Source: Adineta vaga (taxonomy: Eukaryota > Rotifera). Taken from it: 64,000 nt of DNA. Position 1 is the stretch's first letter, and each line of letters opens with the position of its first letter. The notes below the pieces were generated by a model. It worked only from the letters and a program-made list of their open reading frames with translations. It was not told where the DNA came from and did not search any database. The position numbers and the translations under genes were made by a program. Shown in pieces: positions 25,095 through 36,800 of the stretch. The stretch covers positions 7,192,001 through 7,256,000 of the forward strand of contig CP075493.1 of assembly GCA_021613535.1 (NCBI GenBank). The letters run 5' to 3'.

Positions 25095-26390
25095 TTACCT
25101 TCTGTAATAACCATATCCATTCTCTCGAGATTTGTAATCAGATGATGATGATGGCGTTCGTCGAGGACTAATGAATGAATGACGAAATACCATTAGATTG
25201 CTATTATCAATTAGTTAGATGTTACCGGTAATGACGAATGACTGGTGGTCGAGGTGATCGAGAACTAAAATTATCAGCAAAAGTGTAAAGATGAAAACAT
25301 AAAATTTACAATGACATACCGAGATCGAGAATAAGATCGTTCACGACGACGATCACGTGAACGTGATCTAAATTAGAATACATATGTAGTTTAAAGTTAT
25401 TTAAAAGATATCTTTAATAATTCGATCAGCAAAAATTTACCTTTTTCTTCTATGAAATTTCCATAGTTTCAGAAGATTCTCGTAGGCAGGATCATACTTC
25501 TAATCCCAGTGTGATATTATTCAGGTTTCTACACTCTTCAATTGCTGATATCTGCCTGGATATTTTCATTAAATCGATTGTGCCTTTTCAGTAGAGAATG
25601 CTTACCGATAACCATAGTCAGAATTCTTGTAATTACGTTGATCATTGCCACAATCTCGACTGAAATGACCTCGAGAACCACATTGATAACATCGCCTGCA
25701 GATATTAAAATATGAATATTTCAATAACTGAACATTTTAGTAACATAGAAAAAGACAAGATAACTGTTTCGGAAATACTATATACTGTCTATCGTACTTT
25801 CTCAAAAAAGATATAGTATATTTTTTTTGTACTCCTAAACATAAACTTACATATCGAATAACTACGTCCGATCTTATATATTCTATGACAGTACAAGGAT
25901 ATTCAATAGCTTGTATGGACTATATTTCTAATAATATTCTGTTTAAAGTGATGTGTCTACTTACATATTCGGATCGAAATTTCTTCGTCCATTACCACGA
26001 GTACGTGGCCGTGCTAAGGATACTCGTACACGTGCATCACCAATATATCTAATAAAATGAACCAACGATTGTTCTATTAGAAACATAAATATTAATTTTT
26101 ATGATTTTTCTTTACCGGCCGTCAAGTTCGCTGATGGCTCGTTGTCCATCATCACGATGACCCAGTACAACAAAAGCAAAACATGATGCTTGTGCATGCC
26201 ATACTTCAATGACTTGCCATTTTTCAAAAGCCTTTTCTATGTCACGTTTTGTACACTTGGATGAAAGATCAGCCACATGAATACGACAACCATTTTCACC
26301 ATCGTCATTTTTATTACTGTATGGTGAATACGAACGATCGCGTCGATAAGATGATGTCGTCATCGGTGAACGTGAACGAGAGCGAAGCAT
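25095..26390 (-). CDS. SR splicing factor with RRM and zinc knuckle, copy B
   Basis: Second tandem SR protein. Start MLRSRSRSPMTTSSYRRDR, one RRM (RNP2 CRIHVADL, RNP1 SCFAFVVLGH), then ARVRVSLARPRTR, DPNMRCYQCGSRGHFSRDC (zinc knuckle) and several short RS exons such as RSRSRDRRRERSYSRSR. The last exon ends GYGYYRR at a TAA (25095-25097). AG|GTAAAT at that point could also be a donor, giving a longer C-terminus. Compared with copy A the proline run is missing and the RS tail is split over several small exons. Two introns exceed 200 bases, unusual here and perhaps regulated. A TTGTAG acceptor lies about 9 bases upstream of the ATG. Confidence 0.86.
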
Positions 26391-26734
26391 GGTGAAATTC
26401 TACAAGAATATGAAGAAAAAGTTTATATATATATACTTATACTATGAAATAAAGAACAAAACAGTCTATCAAACTTTCTTTCATGCGTCTTTTTTTATTG
26501 GAAGTTTGCATAGTTATTAAACAAACAATTCAATTGAACTATTCAATATTTTATTTTTTATTTAATTTAATTTTATATTATAGGATAAACAATTTTGAGA
26601 CAGTTTTGAGCATTTCAATAGATGCCGCTGATCTTCATAGATACGGTTTTGAAATTTATTGGTTATATAATTGTCTATAATAAATAAAATGCTTATTAGT
26701 TAGTGACCTTCACATGTCAGAATAGGTATAAACA

Positions 26735-27153
26735 CCCCTGCGTATTAGAAGACTCGGTGTCTTCTATTATATTTTTCACGCAAGTTACCCAAGGGGGGGG
26801 GGTCGTCTAATATGATTTCGTCTCTCTAAACAATATAAAATTACAGTTACATGTTACAAAGACTTTATTAAATCAGTTCATGATAAGCAGATTCTTGTAA
26901 GTGTATCTGTCCTCTTATTTTATTCTAGTCAAAAATGTATTGTTGTTCTGCATAGAGAAGCCGTTAATCTTCGTTCTATGCTTTAATAGACTTGATTTTC
27001 TGATAGAAACAATTCAATATTGATTGGTAGAAAAAAGTTGAAAAAATTTAGAAGAAAAGCCTTTACAATACAAGACCCGGGTCTTCTAAAATGAATTTCG
27101 CATCTTTCTTCAAAGAGCGTCTTCTATTACGCAGGGGGAGGGGGATAGTCTAA
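26735..27153. mobile_element. Putative MITE-like repeat with terminal inverted repeats and G-runs
   Basis: Left end CCCCTGCGTATTAGAAGAC (26735-26753) is the reverse complement, with one mismatch, of the right GTCTTCTATTACGCAGGGG (27119-27137). The left inverted copy is followed at once by a direct partner, making a hairpin (AGAAGAC-TCGGT-GTCTTCT). A ten-G run lies at 26793-26802, GGGGGAGGGGG follows the right end, and both are followed by GTCTAAT. A 14-base palindrome, AAGACCCGGGTCTT, sits at 27072-27085. There is no ORF inside and no clear target-site duplication. It may be a small non-autonomous DNA transposon or remnant; the class is unknown. Confidence 0.4.
27072..27085. repeat. 14-bp perfect palindrome
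   Basis: AAGACCCGGGTCTT is self-complementary and lies inside the G-run repeat element, near its right end. Confidence 0.8.
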
Positions 27154-27464
27154 TTCAAATATATATTTTATTAAACTTCCCATATACTGGCGAAGATAGT
27201 AGAGAAATTGATTCTATTCATCAAGATAAAAATCGATATTTTTTATTATGATGTGAAACATGCTTTATGCGTGCATCATATAGTATTGCAGTACACGGTA
27301 TCGTGAATAAAGAGCACGTGAAGCAATATGTATCTTGGATTTTTCCAACGTAAAGAGAGAACAAAGGAAAAAAATAGGGAAATGTTTTTTTATCGACAAA
27401 TGTATATAGAGCAATCAGATTTCCTCGTAATTTAACATTTGTTTTTAATTATTTGAATTGTGTG

Positions 27465-28064
27465 ATGGCAAGTGAAATTATTCTATCGGATGATTCAAGA
27501 CCTCATTATATTGATAATCGTGATTTTGGTAATTTTTCTGATCATGTTACTGTTTGGATAGATACACATATTGGTGTGGATGATGGTTATACAGATTTCA
27601 AAGCAAAATTTGATACTAATATTCAAGTTCTTCAATCCAATAATCCAATTGAAGAGGATATTGATGATGAAAGTATATTATATGCTGATCAAAATATATT
27701 GAAGAATTTAAGGGATGAAGTTTATTGTCTAAAATATTTCCCTACACCTGAGAAAGGTTTGAAATATATTCGTAATAATCCTCAAAAGAAAATTTTCTTT
27801 ATCTCATCTGGCACTATTGGAAAATGTGTAGTTCCAGAATTAGTTGATCTATATCAAATTTATGGCATTTATATTTTTTGTGGTAATATTTCTTTTCATA
27901 CGAAATGGGCTTATGATTATGCTGATATCATAACAGCAATGCTCGAGCATCAAGATGATTTATTGCAACGTTTAACTCGAGATATTGCTGATTGTGTTGA
28001 GAAAAAAGGCGATTTATATCAACAACAAATGGAATATTTAAAAGCACGAAACTGTTATGCATGA
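27465..28064 (+). CDS. Rotifer-type protein related to 28559 gene, truncated by TGA
   Basis: About 200 residues from MASEIILSDDSRPHYIDNRD. It shares a core with its neighbour: VTVWIDTHIGVDDG-type start, KKIFFISSGTIGKCVVPEL, then IYGIYIFCGN and HTKWAYDYADI, against VFLITSGSIGSNIVPKI and IYAIYVYCSD next door. From memory, this core precedes TPR/kinesin-light-chain-like or ADP-ribosyltransferase parts in many bdelloid proteins; no biochemical role is established to my knowledge. The frame ends in TGA at 28062-28064, but 40 more sense codons follow in frame (AKKLLLRGQTLGDTGSS...SVLDN) to a second TGA at 28187. They look like the continuation of a TPR-like tail, so this may be a recent nonsense change. 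No intron. Confidence 0.7.
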   Translation: MASEIILSDDSRPHYIDNRDFGNFSDHVTVWIDTHIGVDDGYTDFKAKFDTNIQVLQSNNPIEEDIDDESILYADQNILKNLRDEVYCLKYFPTPEKGLKYIRNNPQKKIFFISSGTIGKCVVPELVDLYQIYGIYIFCGNISFHTKWAYDYADIITAMLEHQDDLLQRLTRDIADCVEKKGDLYQQQMEYLKARNCYA

Positions 28065-28558
28065 GCAAAAAAGTTACTTCTTCGAGGACAAACATTAGGG
28101 GATACGGGTTCAAGTAGATTAATTGATCGAGTTACAGGAAAATTTAATGCATCACAATCATCTGGAGTATCTGTATTAGATAACTGAATTTGTCATGTAA
28201 TGTGATAATGCCTATGAATGTAGTTCTATTTCTATTTCATTAAATCTATCGCGCTAAAGAATTAAAGTGTCTCTCTCGTTTTTTCGTTATTAATCATGCA
28301 GATGAATATTGACGACATTGAAAATTTCGTGTAAAAGTAGAAATCCTTCTTGTTTATATATTGTTTTTGTTTTAAATTTGTCTAAAAAAAACCTCGATGT
28401 GATTTTTGCGTTCTTTCTGTAAGTAAGTTGGTTTTTTCCCCACTGAGTTAACTATAGTCAACCAATGAGAAAAAAATATTTCTTCTGTCAATAAAAGATT
28501 TCAATTAAAAACAAAATAGAACTCTTTTCATATTTCATCTTCTAGATTATAGTTAATA
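28065..28558. other. Short spacer with possible lost C-terminus
   Basis: The first 123 bases continue the frame of the preceding gene past its TGA (see finding). The rest is AT-rich spacer before the next gene; a TCTTCTAG acceptor-like site lies about 13 bases upstream of the 28559 ATG. Confidence 0.5.
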
Positions 28559-29431
28559 ATGGCTGATCAACCACCTCCTCAAAGACCAAAAGGTCCACGC
28601 ATGAGTCATCTTCACTCTGAACCTGTTCCTATGTCTTTTGCTTCACCACAACAACTAGCTAATATAGTAGCTGGAGGTAGTCTTTTTTCTCAACAACCAA
28701 TGCATACACAACATCAAACATATACGCCAAGAATGAATGCTCCACATCATATGAATATGGGACATCAACCGATGTATCGGATGCAAACGGCACCAGGTGT
28801 AATAATGCCTGACATGACAGTTGTTCCTACTGGTGTTGCTACGACTGAGCCTCAAGCAGCAACTTCAAATGAAAGAATATTCAAATCATTGGCTGCACAA
28901 GAAATTGATTTGAATAATTTTACGGGATTTCGATTTGTCACATTAGATGGTTTACAAGATCAAACTCGAGATATTTATGATAAAATAAGTGGAACTATTC
29001 GATGGGTTATGTGTGAAGGTCAAGATGATAGATGTCTTGATGTTATTCAAAATGAATGTAAAGATAAACGAGTATTCCTTATTACATCAGGTTCAATTGG
29101 ATCGAATATTGTTCCAAAAATTCATGAACTGCCACAAATCTATGCTATATATGTCTATTGTTCTGATGTGAATCGTCATCAGGAATGGGCAAAAAACTTC
29201 TCGAAAGTACGCATCGTTTGTAATGATGATGATGAAGAACTTTTACCTCAATTTGCTGTTGATGTTGCTCGAGCTAATATGGATTGGGCTGATGCATTAC
29301 AGAAAAAAGGTGATCATGAAAAAGCAAAAGAAAAATATCAATTAGCATTGAATAAATTAAATAATCATGCACGTAAACATGATCCTGCAATGGATGCAGA
29401 AATCCAAACGAAATTGCAACAATGTAAATAA
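28559..29431 (+). CDS. Rotifer-type protein with Pro/Met/His-rich head and TPR-like tail
   Basis: Single exon, 290 residues. The first ~100 residues (MADQPPPQRPKGPRMSHLHS onward) are Pro/Met/Gln/His-rich and likely disordered. The middle carries the core shared with the 27465 gene: RFVTLDGLQDQTRDIYDKI, RVFLITSGSIGSNIVPKI, IYAIYVYCSDVNRHQEWAKN, alternating beta strands and helices, Rossmann-like in pattern. The tail (ANMDWADALQKKGDHEKAKE onward) is amphipathic helix of TPR type. There is no membrane segment or signal peptide. The two genes are adjacent, on the same strand and about 0.5 kb apart, so they are likely an old tandem duplicate. The function is unknown. Confidence 0.78.
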   Translation: MADQPPPQRPKGPRMSHLHSEPVPMSFASPQQLANIVAGGSLFSQQPMHTQHQTYTPRMNAPHHMNMGHQPMYRMQTAPGVIMPDMTVVPTGVATTEPQAATSNERIFKSLAAQEIDLNNFTGFRFVTLDGLQDQTRDIYDKISGTIRWVMCEGQDDRCLDVIQNECKDKRVFLITSGSIGSNIVPKIHELPQIYAIYVYCSDVNRHQEWAKNFSKVRIVCNDDDEELLPQFAVDVARANMDWADALQKKGDHEKAKEKYQLALNKLNNHARKHDPAMDAEIQTKLQQCK

Positions 29432-30144
29432 ACGATTATATCATATTGAGAAAGAAGTCTTTCTTATTTCAAGTTTGTTTTACATATGTTCACTTTGCAA
29501 TATAGAATAATAAAACAAGAATAGTTGTGTTTCTCATCTAACTGGATTACTGCTGATTTATCTTGATATTTTCGATTTATATAAATTTTAAAAACAAAAA
29601 GAAATTTAATTTGTTTTTGTTTTTCTTTTTATCGTCATCTGTATGCTCGTATGAAATGAAATATTTATAATGGAACACGAGCTGAACATCATACATACAA
29701 ATACATGTAAAACCGAGACAGAAATATAGTTGGACACGCACACACATATCACTGCTTTGAAGTTTTCGAAAGAGAAAAAAAGACGAAGAAAATGATTGAC
29801 AGACAGATACAAACAATAGGCTCAAGATAGATAAAAGCCGATCGGAGAAAAAAACAAGAAAATATTCATACACATGTATGTGCAAATAAAAAAACTCGAA
29901 AGAAAAAAAATCAACACATGTTTTATTTCTGTGAGATCATCGTTGTAATAGGAATATTGATGGTTCTGGTTTACTCTTTTTCTCCGCAAAAAATCAATGG
30001 GCCAACAACAAATAGCAATAGTATGCGTTAAGAAAATCAAACAAGGACGAGTATTTTGTTTTTATACGTATGAACAACGAAAGAAAAAAGAAATGAATGA
30101 AAGAACACCAGATTAACCTATTGATAATTGAAGTTCATTCGAGT
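29432..30144. other. Convergent intergenic region
   Basis: Between the stop of the 28559 gene (+) and of TBL1 (-). An AATAAAAC lies near 29507-29514, likely the 28559 gene polyadenylation signal. Short ORFs here are hydrophobic or low-complexity and resemble nothing known. Confidence 0.55.
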
Positions 30145-33100
30145 TTATTTACGTAAATCGAGTACGCACACCTTAAAGAAGAAGAATAGATATCCGAAAA
30201 GTTACCAATAATCTACTCACTGTTCCATCTGACGCACTTGCGCCTACTCGTGTACCTCGACTGTTCCAACAAACTTCAAAAATGCCGCCAGTGCCTCGAT
30301 AACTGTGTACAATTTCACCTCTCTAGACATATTCAAATGTGTACATGTATTTTTAATAGAAGATATCTTCTAAAACTTACAGCTATATCCCATATATAGA
30401 TAGCTTTATCGAATGAACCTGTGGCTAATAGTCGACCATCAGGACTGAATGAGACGGAATAGACAGGTTCTGAATGTTTCACAAGTGTACTCTGACAAAT
30501 ACCACGTTCAACATCCCATAAACGTACTGTTGAATCAAATGATGCACTAAAATATATATATATAATGAAAATAAAAAAATTATTTTTAAAGAAATCAATT
30601 GATTTACCTAGCAAGAAGTAAAGTAGCATTTGGATTCATAGTTCCAGGTCCTGTCGGACTCCATTTAATAGTATAAATTTCTTTACTATGTGCTTGTAAA
30701 TTATGAACAGGAGTATCTTTTGTCATTGTCCAAATCTGGAGCGAAAAGAAAAATAATTATACGGATATTAAAAAAAAAACATTGTTGTCTTTCTGATATA
30801 ATTTACTTTTAATGTCATATCATCGGAACATGAAGCAAGTAATCGTCCTTGAGGATCCCATTTAATTGCATTAACTTCATTTTGATGTCCATGGAATGTT
30901 TTCACAGGTCGACTTTCACCTAATCGACATACATGAATTTTTTGATCTGTCGAACATGATGCAAATGTAATATCGGATTGCCAATCAACGTCCAGTGCAG
31001 GTGCTGTATGATGAGCAAATTGTTGTTCACAATGACCAGAATTCGCATCCCAAATAATAGTTGTACGATCGACACCGGCTGATAAGATATAATTGCCTTT
31101 TTTATTCCATTTCAAGGCAAAAATTGGACCTTTATGTTGACCAAGTGTACTGGCTAGATTCCCGTCAGATGACCATATTCGAGCGTATCCATCATAACTG
31201 CCCGTCGCTAATTGAGTACCTGATGGCTAAATGAATAAATAGAACATAGTTGACATTTAGATAACAAGAAGATTTCTTCAAAAAAGATAGAATACGGATG
31301 GAAATCGTCTCCAAAGAAACATGAGTGCGCTATTCAGATTAAATTTCAATACAATCTGTCATTTTCATTGCTCAAAAACGTAATCAAAATTATGTCTATC
31401 TCAACAACTTACATTCCAATCGAGACTGGTTACATCTTTATTACTTGGCACTTGTGTATCACCTCGTCGAATACAATGTCTTAAGACCATTTCTGGTTCA
31501 CGTGATCCTTGTAAATTCCAAATACGTGCTGTAGAATCTCCTGAACCAGATGCTAAGAGATCGTGCGTAGGATTCCATGCACATATAAATACTTCAGATT
31601 CATGACCACGTAAAACCGTTACACGATTTGGTGGAATCTCAACGGAACCATTCATCATTAAGTTATTGTTGTTGTTGCTATTATTATTATTATTCAAAGA
31701 ACCCGAAGGTACAGTCAAAGAATTCGATGTCGAATTGCCTGGATAATGAGAATGATGGTGACTACTATTACTTGTTTCATAATCCATTGGTTCATGTTTA
31801 GGTACTATAGATATTAAAAGAAAAAGAAAATCCAAGATAGATTAAACTTCGACAAGATTCTTTCTTCTTACTGGCAATATGATTCGTACTATTCGAATAG
31901 GATAAATGGGTATTATTATCATTTCCATTGGATATTGGAGGATAATTACCAGTAGATAATGCTGATTGATGTGTGTTGGTATGAGAAGATAAGAGTGGAT
32001 GATTATGAGAATAATGGGATTGAGCAGTTGCAGATGAATGTCCTGTTAATGATGAATTCAATGATCTTAACGAGGATGATCCATGTTCTAGGGATGAAGA
32101 GTTCGGATAAGTAATTCCTCCATTTATTGATGATGGATCCATAGTCGAACGATCAGATAGAGACGGATTTGCAGATTGTGGTGACGTATTCGTTATATGA
32201 TGTATTGGTGATCGATCTTTTTCGTTAGGATTCGATGAATGAATGGCAGTTCGAGATGAAGATTTCGCTTCAATCTTTCCTGATGCACCTGTCAATGATG
32301 AGGAGGAGGAAGACTGTTGGTGATGATGAGGTTGTTGTTGTTGTTGTTGTTGTTGTTGATGGAGTTCTCGACGGCGTGTTTCTACGATTTCAGGTACGAC
32401 TGCATCGATTAAACTTAGATTGTCACATGTTCGTTCCTGACCATCCTAAATGGAAAAATTGAATAATAGAATGGAGCGTCGATACAATAAATCAACTGCT
32501 CCGATTTTCAAAGATTATGCGTCCGAAATGTCTCGATAATCATTCCGCGCGGCGTTTTCGATTGAAAACAAAGTACCCGCGTGTTATGTCTTAGCCAAAA
32601 AAGAACAACAGACGCCCTTTTTTTAAGGGAAAATTTCTCGAAGAAATATTTTTTAAACTACTCGATTAGACAAAAGAAAACAGGTGAATTGAAATATGTC
32701 CGATAATACAGAATAGGACGACATCTGTTTAAACTTACATCCCCAATACATAATTCAGCTTCTGTATAATAGAGACCCTTTTGTATAAGAGATAGAAGAG
32801 CACCTGGTGGGACAATATTGCCATTGATTGATGTATGAGCAATATGACTTTCCAGACCAAATAAATAAGCTGAATGAACAAATCCTAAATGAAAACAAAT
32901 CGATCAAAAAACATATTTTGCTTTTTTTTATTTTTCATTATTGGTTTTGTTGTCCGCCTACATCAATATTGATGTTGTGGTAGATAAGAATATAGCGTGC
33001 TTCTTTCTTTGGAAACAAATATTAGTGAGTACTTTTACAGGTTCTTGCTATTTTATCACTTATTAGAATTTGTCATTGATTGTTATTCAAGGAAATGTCT

Positions 33101-33876
33101 ATCAACAACGATAAAATATGATTATCTATGTATGTGAAGGATTGTGAAAATATACTAGTAAACGCTTTCATCAAGTAGAATATTATTATCAAGAGCGTTT
33201 ATTTGTTCCCTGTATGACCTAAATTCCATTGCAGTAAAAATACACATGCACACTATCGAGACTAAAAATGAAAAGAAGAACACCAGACGACAAGAATTAA
33301 AGAGAAGGAAGAATTCAATTTGTATGCAAGAACATGCCGACAGAGAACGTAAATGACGACGACAACAACAACAGCAGCAAGAAAAAAAGAAACGACGTAA
33401 AAGAAGATTTCTATCAAACGATAGTAAAATAACATCTATAAAACGCTATTTATAGCTTGACATCATGTGAACTTTAACTGTCAAAGATATTAGTGAGAGA
33501 AAAAAAAGAAACTTTTCAAGATAAATATATGAATCGATAAGGAGGAATAAATTTACGTTTTCAACAAAAACAACATCAGATTGTTTTTATTTCTTTTGAC
33601 ACATTTACCTCGATGAACAAACATACATACGTACACATATTTATCTTTGAAAGAATTTTTACTTTTTCTTTTCTCTTACTCATATTTATCGTACGTATAA
33701 TAAAGAGAGAAAAAAGGACTTGAAAGGCAAAGGTCATAACATACAACACACACACACACACACACACAAACATACATGCAAAATACTTCTCAAAAAGAAA
33801 GTAGTAAAGATATCATACCTGATTCTGATAAATACCGATAGATAAGATAATTGACTTCGTCAGATGTGAAACTCAT
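30145..33876 (-). CDS. TBL1XR1: F-box-like/WD-repeat protein TBL1/TBL1XR1 (ebi)
   Basis: Exchange factor of the NCoR/SMRT-HDAC3 corepressor that recruits ubiquitin machinery; nuclear. Start [20 protein letters not shown] is the LisH motif; [20 protein letters not shown] and the following exon form the F-box-like region. A poly-Gln run (GTT repeat on the plus strand, about 32330-32356) and a long Ser/Asn/His-rich linker, longer than in vertebrates, come next. Then a WD40 propeller: [86 protein letters not shown], ending [13 protein letters not shown], the exact family C-terminus. Intron 1 is about 0.9 kb. Secure. Confidence 0.96.
33745..33769. repeat. (CA)n microsatellite in TBL1 intron 1
   Basis: About 12 CA units inside the first intron of TBL1. 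Confidence 0.85.
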
Positions 33877-36800
33877 TCTCGCATGCTACTGCCTCGCTCA
33901 AATGCGAGGTTTATTTCAAAGAAAATTTAATAAATAAATACACGTTGTTTGAAACAGTCTAAAAATAAATAAATCAAACAAAATATATCTTTATTTTGAT
34001 TTTTGATTACACATAAATAAGGTCAAAAATATAAGGTTCTTGCAATCAATATTATTCATCAATATTTCTTTGTTTTTTTCTTCTTTATTACTTGCCATTT
34101 CTAAGTATTTCTTCTTGATAAGTAATGCAAGTAAACGTGTCAAACATTACATCGAAGAAGAAGAAGAAGAAAAGAACATACACGTCTATACCTATCGTCA
34201 AGACATGATGACGACGAAGATGCGAATGTGTAAAGAAATAGAAGTAGGGAAAAAATTGGCAAGTACGAATGTAAATAGTTGTGGCCCTGACTCATGACTA
34301 TATGCGTGTGTGTTGATTTCTTTTTTTACCTATTTACCGAGTCGAATGGACATATATTTTCTTTTTTTTCAAGTAACTATTGATTCAACGGATTATTTCA
34401 CGTCATAACATTGGATTTCAGTCGCTATTGGATGTTCTTAAATCTAGCTAATCTTGCACGATGTAATCACGAGAAGACGAAAATATTCTTCGTGAAATCA
34501 TTCAAAACATCTTGTCACGCAATATGAGTTGATGAAAAATGCAGCTGTTGAAAAGGTCAACAAGTTTTCACAAACATATAAACACATTACTATCGTATCT
34601 GTATTTATCATTTGAATGAAAAGGAAAACCGATGACAGAAGAAGAAGAAAAGACAGTATATAAATTAATGTTATGTTTGTATAAATATATATGTGTCTAA
34701 CTCGTTCTCGACTAATAACATTGAAATGATGCGTCTAGATGTGATGATGATGAAATATCTAATTAGAGAAAAAGAACTAACAAAAACATGTCTGAACAAA
34801 ATAAAAGACTCGAGAGGAAAAAACGATAAGAAAAGAACATCATCTAAAGATATTCTTGCTCTTTAATCAACCGATAAATACGTCCTAAAAGCCTTTTTTT
34901 TTACATCTCTTTCTTCTTCACAAAGGACAAGAGATTCTCAAACGCTTTTTTCCTTATGTTTTGTTTCTTTCAAACACACATATGTCTTCTCATATAACTT
35001 GCGTCGACAGACACATATTCACTTTTTCTTCATTCTTTTGTCGTAAATATAAATGAAGTTAATTCTACTTTTTCTTTCTCTTGCTCTATATTACTGTTGA
35101 TAACCTATCAGCCTTCGCATAATATACTCTCATGAGTCAACAGTCGCATGTAACTCGTAAAGTAAATATCAAAGTCTTTAACTATCAAGAGATCTATCAT
35201 GTTAATACATAGAAAGAAAGAAAGGGAACACATTAAGTGCACTAGTTTAGAACAATAGACGCTGTAATTTGATTTTCAAACAAATAGAAATTGCGTCGTT
35301 AATATATAAGAGTGCATGACCCACAGTTGATGCGTAGTATATAGCCTTGGAACAGAATCAAACGTAGTATAAGAATAAGAAAAGAAAAACTCCGAAGACG
35401 GCAAACAACTGATATTGATGCTAGATAGAAAAGGAATATCGTTTTGCTATTGCACTTTGTAAGACAATAGAGAAGAAGCAAAAAAAAACATGAATGGTAA
35501 TAAAAATACTCATACTATATATGCATAATTGCATCACATACATACCTTCTCAATGTATATATGGATATGTATTTCTTTTTTCGAATAATGATATCGTATT
35601 CATTGGAAAAAAAATAAACTACTAATCATTTATTGTTGACTTGAAATACGAAGAGAATAGTGAATATTTTTCTTTTTAACAGACTTAATATTTACAGATG
35701 TGATCAAGGATAAAAAACCTATGCTGAGAATGAAAATTTAATACAAAATACCTTTGTCTATATTTTAGTTGAGTATGGTCATGAATAAGTTATCATAGTA
35801 AATGACATGGACTCGTATTTAATTGAATAAAATTCGTTAGAAATTTATTATTGTCGATGAAATCGAGTACAATTGAAATAATTTTATGTTCTGAAAAAAG
35901 ACACAAAAATAGTCAATATGTGAACTTTATGTTAGTACGCATGTAAGAAAAAGAAGAGAAAAGGAGAATGATAGAAGAAAAAAAAGTCTACCCCGAAACG
36001 TACACGTGTATGGTGGGTAGCGGTGGTGATGGTGTGCGAACGTACTGCACATTCTTGGTCTGTTTTATGTCCTTCTTTTTTCCCCTTCTACATTGCCCGC
36101 GCGTCGCCTTTACACATACACTCCCCTCCCACTAGTAGAGCGCTGTAAGTTGCATTCTTTTTTCAACTCGCATGCGCTCGTGCATTTGTTTTCTCCGATT
36201 TTTTTTCTTTTCTCTCTCGCCTTGTGAATGTGTGTATGTGCAAGCTCTTCGTCTTGTTTTCTATGCTAAACGACCTTATGGTCAAACTCGACGTCGAGAA
36301 AAATCTGCTATTTTTGTCGTTGATAGAGCAAGGAAAAATGACGGAAAAAGAGAAAGATGGAATGCTTATATAATTACGTTCAGGTCATAGACAATAATAT
36401 CAGAAAAGAAAAAAGAAATGATAAAAATAACAATAATAAAAGAACTGCGTAGAATGACGAGAGAAAAAAACATATCTCAAATGTTCGAGGACAAATATCA
36501 TCAAGTATGACAAATGAGCAAATAAGTTATGTAATATGAATGAAATTCAACAAATCTATCTTTATTGTATATAAAGCAAATATTCTTGTCGACGTTGTAT
36601 TCTTATCAGAATAAATATTTATTAAAAAAGAAAAGAAAAACTAGTCGAGATAAAAAGAGGAAAAAATACGAGAAAACGGAAGAGACAGCTGATGGCGTTA
36701 TGCCAAGCCATTGCGACCGTACTATCAGCAGTTATTATTCTGAGTCATACGTCATCAGTTCTTTTTCCCCATCGAGTCTTCTATTTACATTCCTTCCGGC

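Larger units (their letters stand above)
26391..27464. other. Intergenic region containing G-run repeat element
   Basis: Upstream of SR copy B (-) and of the 27465 gene (+). Contains the repeat element at 26735-27153, described separately; the rest is AT-rich with no gene seen. Confidence 0.55.
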
